Made by a program: the position numbers and the translations under genes
The notes under the pieces: generated by a model
Seen by the model: the letters and a program-made list of their open reading frames with translations, nothing else
The model's database searches: none
What the model was told of the DNA's origin: nothing
Assembly: GCA_016000085.1 (NCBI GenBank)
Contig: JAECRT010000004.1
Location: forward strand, 1-39,067
Direction of reading: 5' to 3'
Source of the DNA: Sphingomonadaceae bacterium
Lineage (GTDB): Bacteria > Pseudomonadota > Alphaproteobacteria > Sphingomonadales > Sphingomonadaceae
Length of the DNA: 39,067 nt
Shown here: positions 34,506 through 39,067 of the stretch, in pieces
Layout: each line of letters starts with the position of its first letter
How positions within the stretch are numbered: position 1 is the stretch's first letter

Positions 34506-34670
34506 CGATCGCGCCCTTGAAGCGCTTCGCGGCGAGGGCAGACCGAGTAACAGGGGGGAAATCCCGATGCCGTCCGCGCCGTTGGTTTCTGAATAGCGGC
34601 CGCCATATGAGCGACAGATGAACGGTTTTGAAAACTTCTCGACCCGTCCCGCGACGTGCTCGATCTATCC

Positions 34671-34710
34671 CTGGAAAAGGCGGCGGCGCTAGATGATGCT
34701 GCGCCGCCGC
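34671..34710 (-). terminator. Rho-independent terminator of lolA
   Basis: GCGGCGGCGC and GCGCCGCCGC form a perfect 10-bp stem (34680-34689 with 34701-34710) around an 11-base loop, 8 bases after the lolA stop. The minus strand continues as CTTTTCC. Confidence 0.85.
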
Positions 34711-34718
34711 ACAATGCT

Positions 34719-35360
34719 TCAGCCGCCCGACGAACGGCCGCGCGGTCGGGGATCGGTCCAGCGGAAGGCCGAATCGGCGATCGGCGCGCCATAGACCTGA
34801 TTGGTCAGCCGGACCGCCGTGCGATTATTCTGCGAATCGAGCGCCACCCAGCCATAGAGTTGCAAACCCGCAGGGCTGGCCGCGTTGCGCCGGAAGATAA
34901 GGGTGATGGTGCCATATTCCGGCCGCTTGGGATCACGGGCCTGCACGCTGAGGATCGTGGGATCGCCGGTGGGTACGACCTTGCCGAATTTCGACAGGTC
35001 GCGCGACGGATCGAGCAACGCGCCCAGCGGCGAGTTGCCGATGGGCCAGCGCTGCACCTGCCGCACTTCATAATCGATCATGGTCAGCGCCTTGCCGTCG
35101 CCCACGATCAGCAGCGGCACGCCCTTTTGATATTGAAAGCGGATCTTGCCCGGCTGTTTCAGCGTCAATTGCCCGGTCAGCGTCTGACCATTGCGGTCGG
35201 TCTGGCTGAAATCGGCAGTCATGGTGGTGACGGCCTTGATATAGGCATTCACCTTGGCGAGATCGGCCGTTTCGTCCTGCTGGGCGATGGCGGGCGTGAA
35301 GGTCAGGGCGAGGGGCGCTGTGGCCAGCGCCAGAGCGAGGGGCGCAAGGATGCGCTTCAT
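34719..35360 (-). CDS. lolA: Outer-membrane lipoprotein carrier protein LolA
   Basis: This protein has 213 residues from the ATG at 35360, with CCGGAG 9 bases upstream; a TTG at 35369 would be too close to this site. A signal peptide (MKRILAPLALALATAPLAL, cleavage near AIAQ) precedes the LolA domain: TMTADFSQTDRNGQTLTGQLTLKQPGKIRFQYQKG and later TITLIFRRNAASPAGLQLYGWVALDSQNN. LolA carries lipoproteins through the periplasm from LolCDE to the outer membrane. The ftsK-lolA order is conserved in many proteobacteria. Here a terminator and a long gap lie between them, so lolA has its own promoter. The C-terminal tail is Arg- and Gly-rich. Confidence 0.92.
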   Translation of the reverse strand: MKRILAPLALALATAPLALTFTPAIAQQDETADLAKVNAYIKAVTTMTADFSQTDRNGQTLTGQLTLKQPGKIRFQYQKGVPLLIVGDGKALTMIDYEVRQVQRWPIGNSPLGALLDPSRDLSKFGKVVPTGDPTILSVQARDPKRPEYGTITLIFRRNAASPAGLQLYGWVALDSQNNRTAVRLTNQVYGAPIADSAFRWTDPRPRGRSSGG

Positions 35361-35628
35361 GGCAATCAACTCCGGTTGTTCAGGAGACAGAGGTTAGGCA
35401 ATCCGGTTTGAACCCGCTGTGAACCCGCTCGTTCCGATGCTGCGGGGCTTTGTGGGCTGATGATCACCCGCACAGGGTGATGATGGGGGAGAGCAGCCGA
35501 GGCGTCGACATAGCTCAATCCCCCATGCTCCCGCCTCGCCATGCCGGTCTTGCCGGCGGCACCGCTCCAATTATGTTATCGGCGCGGCAGCAGCGAGGTC
35601 TGCCTAGACGCGTTCGGTGACAAAAAAA
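35361..35628 (-). promoter_or_regulatory. Gene-free leader region of lolA
   Basis: These 268 bases hold the lolA promoter by position. The clearest structure is the hairpin ATCACCC-GCACA-GGGTGAT at 35463-35481. No convincing -35/-10 pair or open frame is seen in the rest. Confidence 0.35.
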
Positions 35629-35650
35629 AGGCCGATCTGACGACCGGCCT
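35629..35650 (-). terminator. Rho-independent terminator downstream of ftsK
   Basis: On the minus strand AGGCCG and CGGCCT pair around a 10-base loop, directly followed by a run of eight T. It lies 138 bases after the ftsK stop. Confidence 0.9.
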
Positions 35651-35787
35651 ATAAAAGTTTTAGGAGAGGATGCCTGAAAGGCCCGATCCTTCTGCCCGCA
35701 GTCGGGTTTTGCTGCAAATGCGAAGTTCGTCAGGACGATTGCAGATCACGCAATCGCTGCGTCGAGAGGCAAGAATTAAAAGCAAGT
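35629..35787 (-). ncRNA. Candidate 3'-UTR-derived small RNA of ftsK
   Basis: The ftsK 3' untranslated region holds three hairpins in series. The first is CGATTGC-GTGATCT-GCAATCG (35736-35756), the second a 9-bp stem with a 3-base bulge (35667-35690), and the third the T8 terminator. No open frame fits. This arrangement is typical of 3'-UTR small RNAs that bind Hfq at the T tail, but expression is not shown. Confidence 0.3.
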
Positions 35788-38109
35788 TCAGAGCGGATTG
35801 CCATTTTCGTCGCGCAGCACTTCGCGGCGGCCGACATGGTTGGGCGGCCCCACCAGCCCTTCTTCCTCCATCCGTTCGATGAGGCGCGCGGCGCTGTTAT
35901 ATCCGACGCGCAATTGCCGCTGGAGCCAACTGGTCGACGCCTTCTGGTTTTCGAACACCAGCTGACATGCTTTGCGGAACAACTGGGCGTCGGGGCTGTC
36001 GTCGCCCAGATCGACGCCGTCGAGGGCGAAGCTGCCTTCCTCCGGTTCCTCGGTGACGGCCTGAATATAGTCGGGCTGGCCCTGCGCGCGCCAATGGTCC
36101 GCGACCACCCGGACTTCATCGTCGGACACGAACGGGCCGTGCACGCGGGTCAGCCCCTTGCCTCCGTGCATGTAAAGCATGTCGCCCTTGCCCAGCAATT
36201 GTTCGGCGCCCTGCTCGCCCAGGATGGTGCGGCTGTCGATCTTGGACGTGACGAAGAAGCTGATGCGGGTCGGCAGGTTCGCTTTGATGACGCCGGTGAT
36301 GACGTCGACCGAAGGACGCTGGGTCGCGAGGATGAGGTGGATGCCGGCGGCTCGCGCCTTCTGGGCGAGGCGCTGGATCAGGAATTCGACTTCCTTGCCC
36401 GCCGTCATCATCAGGTCGGCGAGTTCGTCGACCACCACCACAATCTGGGGCAGCGGCTGGAAATCGAGCTGTTCTTCTTCATAGATGGGCTTGCCGCTTT
36501 CCGGGTCATAGCCGGTCTGAACACGGCGGCCCAGCGGCTTGCCCTTCACCTTCGCGGCGCGCACTTTCTCGTTATAATTGGCCAGGTTACGGACGGAAAT
36601 GGATGCCATCATGCGATAGCGATCCTCCATCTGTTCGACCGCCCATTTCAAGGCGCGGATCGCCTTGGCCGGTTCGGTCACGACCGGGGACAGAAGATGG
36701 GGAATGTCGTCATAGGTCGACAGTTCCAGCATCTTGGGATCGATCATGATGAGGCGCAGCTGGTCGGGCGTCATGCGGTAGAGCAGCGACAGGATCATCG
36801 CGTTGAGGCCGACCGACTTGCCCGACCCGGTGGTGCCCGCGATCAGCAGATGGGGCATGGGGGCCAAGTCGGCGATGATCGGTTCGCCGGAAATATTCTT
36901 GCCCAGGATAATCGGCAGCGTCCCTTCACCGCCAAATTGTTCGCTGGTGATGAGTTCGCGGAAGGACACGCCTTCGCGATGGGCGTTGGGCAATTCGATG
37001 CCGATGACGGTGCGCCCCGGAATCGTCGCAACGCGGGCCGACAGCGCCGACATGTTGCGGGCGATGTCGTCGGCCAGCGCGATCACGCGGCTCGCCTTGA
37101 TGCCGGGCGCCGGTTCCAGTTCATACATGGTGACGACCGGGCCGGGGCGGACCTCGACGATATTGCCCTTCACATGGAAGTCGTCGAGCACCGATTCGAG
37201 CAGGCGGGCGTTGCGTTCCAGCGCGGCCTTGTCGATCTTGCCACCCTGGCTGGGGGGAATGGGGTTGAGCAAGTCGGCCGACGGCAACGAGCTATGGCCG
37301 AACAGGTCATCCTGCGACACCGGGGCCATCTGGCGCAGGGCCGGGGCAGGCTTGGGCGACTGGATGGTGATGGGCGGCTTGGGTTCGTTGGAAACGGTCT
37401 TGCGCGGGGCGATGACTCGCTCGGACGGCGCGTCATCCGCCTCATATTCCTCGTCGGCGCGGTTGCCGGCGAAGGCGAGACTGGGCCGGGGCAAGGCCAG
37501 CCGGGGTAGCGACGGGCGACGCAGCGTGAAGATGGGCCGTTCCAGCGCGAGGCTGCGGTAACAGGCGATAAGGCCCGACAGCAGAGCGACGACGACGAGC
37601 GTGCCACGAATCCAGGGCGCTGCGGCCGGGAGCTGCGCGGTCAGGCTGACGATGCCCTTGGCCGTGGCGAGCGCGATGATGCCACCCCAACCGGCGGGCA
37701 GGCCGACCAGCGGATCACTCTGAAACAAGGCGAGAGCGATGCCGATCAGGATGATGCCGACCAGGCATTTGCCAAACTGCCCCTTCCACCCGCTCATGTC
37801 CTGATCGCCCCACAGGCGGCGCGCGGTGACGGCCATCAGCGGCAGGATCAGCGCGACCGGCACACCCAGCAGCCAGAGCAGAAAATCGGCGGTCCACGCG
37901 CCCGGCCCCTGCATGATGTTGGCGACATGATCGCCCGCCACCGTGTTCATCGACGGATCGCTCGGCGCATAGCTGAGCAGGGCCATTGCTAGGAACAACA
38001 TGGCCAGCATGAGTGCGATCGATCCGATCAGCGCGCCGCTGCGGATCAGGCTGCGCTTGAGCATTTCGCGCCATTCCGGCGAGCGCTTCACAGTGCGGCT
38101 GACAGCCAT
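35788..38109 (-). CDS. ftsK: DNA translocase FtsK
   Basis: This protein has 773 residues from the ATG at 38109; a longer frame adds 26 unlikely residues. The N-terminus has four to five membrane segments (about residues 25-185) that anchor it at the division septum. A short Pro-rich linker (about 195-290) is much shorter than in E. coli. The motor has Walker A IAGTTGSGKSVG at 424-434 and Walker B IVVVVDELADLM. The C-terminal gamma winged helix (QLFRKACQLVFENQKASTSWLQRQLRVGYNSAARLIERME) reads KOPS sites. FtsK pumps DNA and activates XerCD at dif. It is divergent from the small membrane gene at 38279. Confidence 0.96.
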   Translation of the reverse strand: MAVSRTVKRSPEWREMLKRSLIRSGALIGSIALMLAMLFLAMALLSYAPSDPSMNTVAGDHVANIMQGPGAWTADFLLWLLGVPVALILPLMAVTARRLWGDQDMSGWKGQFGKCLVGIILIGIALALFQSDPLVGLPAGWGGIIALATAKGIVSLTAQLPAAAPWIRGTLVVVALLSGLIACYRSLALERPIFTLRRPSLPRLALPRPSLAFAGNRADEEYEADDAPSERVIAPRKTVSNEPKPPITIQSPKPAPALRQMAPVSQDDLFGHSSLPSADLLNPIPPSQGGKIDKAALERNARLLESVLDDFHVKGNIVEVRPGPVVTMYELEPAPGIKASRVIALADDIARNMSALSARVATIPGRTVIGIELPNAHREGVSFRELITSEQFGGEGTLPIILGKNISGEPIIADLAPMPHLLIAGTTGSGKSVGLNAMILSLLYRMTPDQLRLIMIDPKMLELSTYDDIPHLLSPVVTEPAKAIRALKWAVEQMEDRYRMMASISVRNLANYNEKVRAAKVKGKPLGRRVQTGYDPESGKPIYEEEQLDFQPLPQIVVVVDELADLMMTAGKEVEFLIQRLAQKARAAGIHLILATQRPSVDVITGVIKANLPTRISFFVTSKIDSRTILGEQGAEQLLGKGDMLYMHGGKGLTRVHGPFVSDDEVRVVADHWRAQGQPDYIQAVTEEPEEGSFALDGVDLGDDSPDAQLFRKACQLVFENQKASTSWLQRQLRVGYNSAARLIERMEEEGLVGPPNHVGRREVLRDENGNPL

Positions 38110-38278
38110 TTTAAACCTATGTCCCCCAAATGTTCCGTTTCGGCACAATGCGCCGAGCGGCGAGTCCGCGTCAAGAGTGCGGGCCAACGGCTCACCCCGC
38201 GCGGCGCGGGTCCGTAACTTCCCTTATAGCAGACAGAGCGGGGAAAGGCGCAGAACAGGGACAGAAAGGAACCATCCC

Positions 38279-38377
38279 ATGTTCGCAGCCTATTTCCCCA
38301 CGATCGTCGTCGTCGCGCTGAGCGCTTTTGCCGCGGTCCTGCTGTTCGTCAGCATTGAGGACGCCATCAAGAACTAA
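38279..38377 (+). CDS. Small single-pass membrane protein (32 residues)
   Basis: The 32-residue frame encodes MFAAYFPTIVVVALSAFAAV, then a continued hydrophobic stretch and a charged tail ending IEDAIKN. It is therefore one membrane helix with a short polar C-terminus. AAAGGA lies 8 bases before the ATG, and TATAGC at 38225-38230 could be a -10 element without an obvious -35. No family is recognised. It is divergent from ftsK, and its TAA overlaps the convergent GNAT stop by 3 bases. The call rests on composition, ribosome binding site and position. Confidence 0.5.
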   Translation: MFAAYFPTIVVVALSAFAAVLLFVSIEDAIKN

Positions 38378-38859
38378 CCTTTGGCCAGAGCGACGAGCGC
38401 TGCGCCATCGACGCGCTGGACCGTCCATTCGTCCATCGGCTGTGCACCGATGGCGCGGTAGAGGGCGATGGCCGGCGCGTTCCAGTCGAGCACCGACCAT
38501 TCGAGGCGGGCGCAGTCGCGCTCGATCGCCAGCGCCGCCAGTCGCGCCAGCAGCGCCCTGCCCGCCCCCAGCCCACGGGCTTGCGGCAACACGAACAGAT
38601 CCTCCAGATAAAGGCCCGGTCGCCCTTCGAAGGTGGAGAAGTTGTGGAAGAACAGGGCAAAGCCCAGCGCCGTACCGTCTAGCTCCGCAATCAGCACTTC
38701 GGCCATCGGACGCGGACCGAACAGGTAGCGGGCGAGCGTTTCCGGCTCGGCCTTCACCGCATGGGCGAGCTTTTCATAGTCCGCGAGCGCCAGGATGAAG
38801 CTGTGGATGGTGACGAGGTCGGCCGGGGTCGCTTCGCGAATGATGATGGTGTCGGTCAT
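38374..38859 (-). CDS. GNAT-family N-acetyltransferase
   Basis: This protein has 161 residues from the ATG at 38859, with AGGAG 4 bases upstream. The GNAT fold is clear: an IIIREATPADLVTI start, FHNFSTFEGRPGLYLEDLFVLP, then the acetyl-CoA loop ARGLGAGRALLARLA at about residues 88-102, and WNAPAIALYRAIGA near the end. It resembles the small diamine/polyamine N-acetyltransferase-like group, in which the FFHNFSTF stretch is typical. The start overlaps the transporter stop as ATGA, so both genes belong to one operon. The substrate is not known. Confidence 0.92.
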   Translation of the reverse strand: MTDTIIIREATPADLVTIHSFILALADYEKLAHAVKAEPETLARYLFGPRPMAEVLIAELDGTALGFALFFHNFSTFEGRPGLYLEDLFVLPQARGLGAGRALLARLAALAIERDCARLEWSVLDWNAPAIALYRAIGAQPMDEWTVQRVDGAALVALAKG

Positions 38860-39067
38860 GCGGCTCCTGCCTCGACATGGGCGATCGCCGCCCCCTGGAA
38901 GCGCGCCGCGATAAGGCAGCCCGCAACGATCAGCAAGGCGCCCGCAACGGTCGTGGGGACAAGCGTTTCGCCAAAGGCCAGCCACCCCATGATCGCCGCC
39001 CAGACGAAGGCGGTATATTCGACCGGGATCAACCGCTGCGCCTCCGCCCGCGCATAGGCCCAGGCCA
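38856..39067 (-). CDS. EamA/DMT-family transporter, C-terminal end (5' part outside window)
   Basis: The frame is open to the window edge and encodes about 70 residues. They match the last membrane helices of an EamA-type drug/metabolite transporter: RAEAQRLIPVEYTAFVWAAI, GWLAFGETLVPTTVAGALLIVAGCLIA and a short polar tail. These proteins move amino acids, nucleotides or drugs across the inner membrane; specificity cannot be judged from this part. The stop overlaps the GNAT start. Confidence 0.88.
   Translation of the reverse strand, partial: AWAYARAEAQRLIPVEYTAFVWAAIMGWLAFGETLVPTTVAGALLIVAGCLIAARFQGAAIAHVEAGAA

Noticed and set aside
34567..34596. Nine-codon frame after a GGGGGGAA site, a possible leader peptide
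   Set aside because: No regulated gene follows on the same strand, and the peptide has no run of a single amino acid.
35836..37509. 557-codon open frame opposite ftsK
   Set aside because: It is antisense to the FtsK motor domain and has no motif or signal of its own.
1..39067. CRISPR array, insertion sequence, toxin-antitoxin pair or phage genes
   Set aside because: I saw no regular spaced repeats, transposase motifs, small toxin-like operons or structural phage proteins in either strand.

Overview
The window looks like ordinary chromosome from a Sphingobium- or Sphingomonas-like alphaproteobacterium (Sphingomonadaceae). The basis is high GC content, an alphaproteobacterial gene set (CobS/CobT, DivK with a DUF3572 neighbour, EipA/DUF1134, a CBP3-type cytochrome bc1 chaperone, a fused MaeB), and many start/stop overlaps of the ATGA type. 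I see no insertion sequence, prophage, CRISPR array or plasmid module. About 41 protein genes and one tRNA are supported; the first and last genes are cut by the window edges.

Layout. 1-4498 (+): cobS (5' cut), an OsmC-family gene, a C-x5-R tyrosine phosphatase, cobT and a short GreA/Rnk-like factor, tightly packed and closed by a strong terminator. 4562-6099 (-): Dps, a TMEM165/GDT1-type membrane protein and a small unknown gene. 6304-6471 (+): rpmG (L33). 6652-9032 (-): a PhoX-type phosphatase with a candidate Pho box, and the response regulator divK. 9097-12375 (+): DUF3572, a HAD hydrolase, RidA, a glycerophosphodiester phosphodiesterase and a FemAB-like acyltransferase, nearly all overlapping. 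12440-15862: a Sel1-type gene (-), a Bcr/CflA exporter (+) and an amino-acid permease (-). 16006-20493: pgeF (+), bamE (-), cytochrome bc1 chaperone and DUF177 (+), dinB (+) and eipA (-).

20728-24185: tRNA-Ser(GCU) with its own promoter, an LMW-PTP-type gene (+), then an ATP-grasp enzyme coupled to a polysaccharide deacetylase (-), and a flavin reductase (-). 24229-32056: maeB (-), mutS (+) and glnD (+). 32053-38109 (-): a translationally coupled xthA-ribA-L,D-transpeptidase operon, lolA and ftsK, separated by terminators. 38279-39067: a 32-residue membrane peptide (+), then a GNAT acetyltransferase and the end of an EamA transporter (-).

Most of the content is conserved housekeeping: envelope biogenesis (bamE, lolA, eipA, ftsK), DNA repair (mutS, xthA, dinB), nitrogen and carbon control (glnD, maeB), riboflavin synthesis (ribA) and cell-cycle signalling (divK). 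The least explained parts are the CobS/CobT pair interleaved with OsmC and a phosphatase but without CobN, the ATP-grasp/polysaccharide deacetylase pair next to an LMW-PTP-type protein, a structured ftsK 3' untranslated region that may yield a small RNA, and a RibA whose RibB-like half looks catalytically dead. I do not see convincing proof of a wholly new system.
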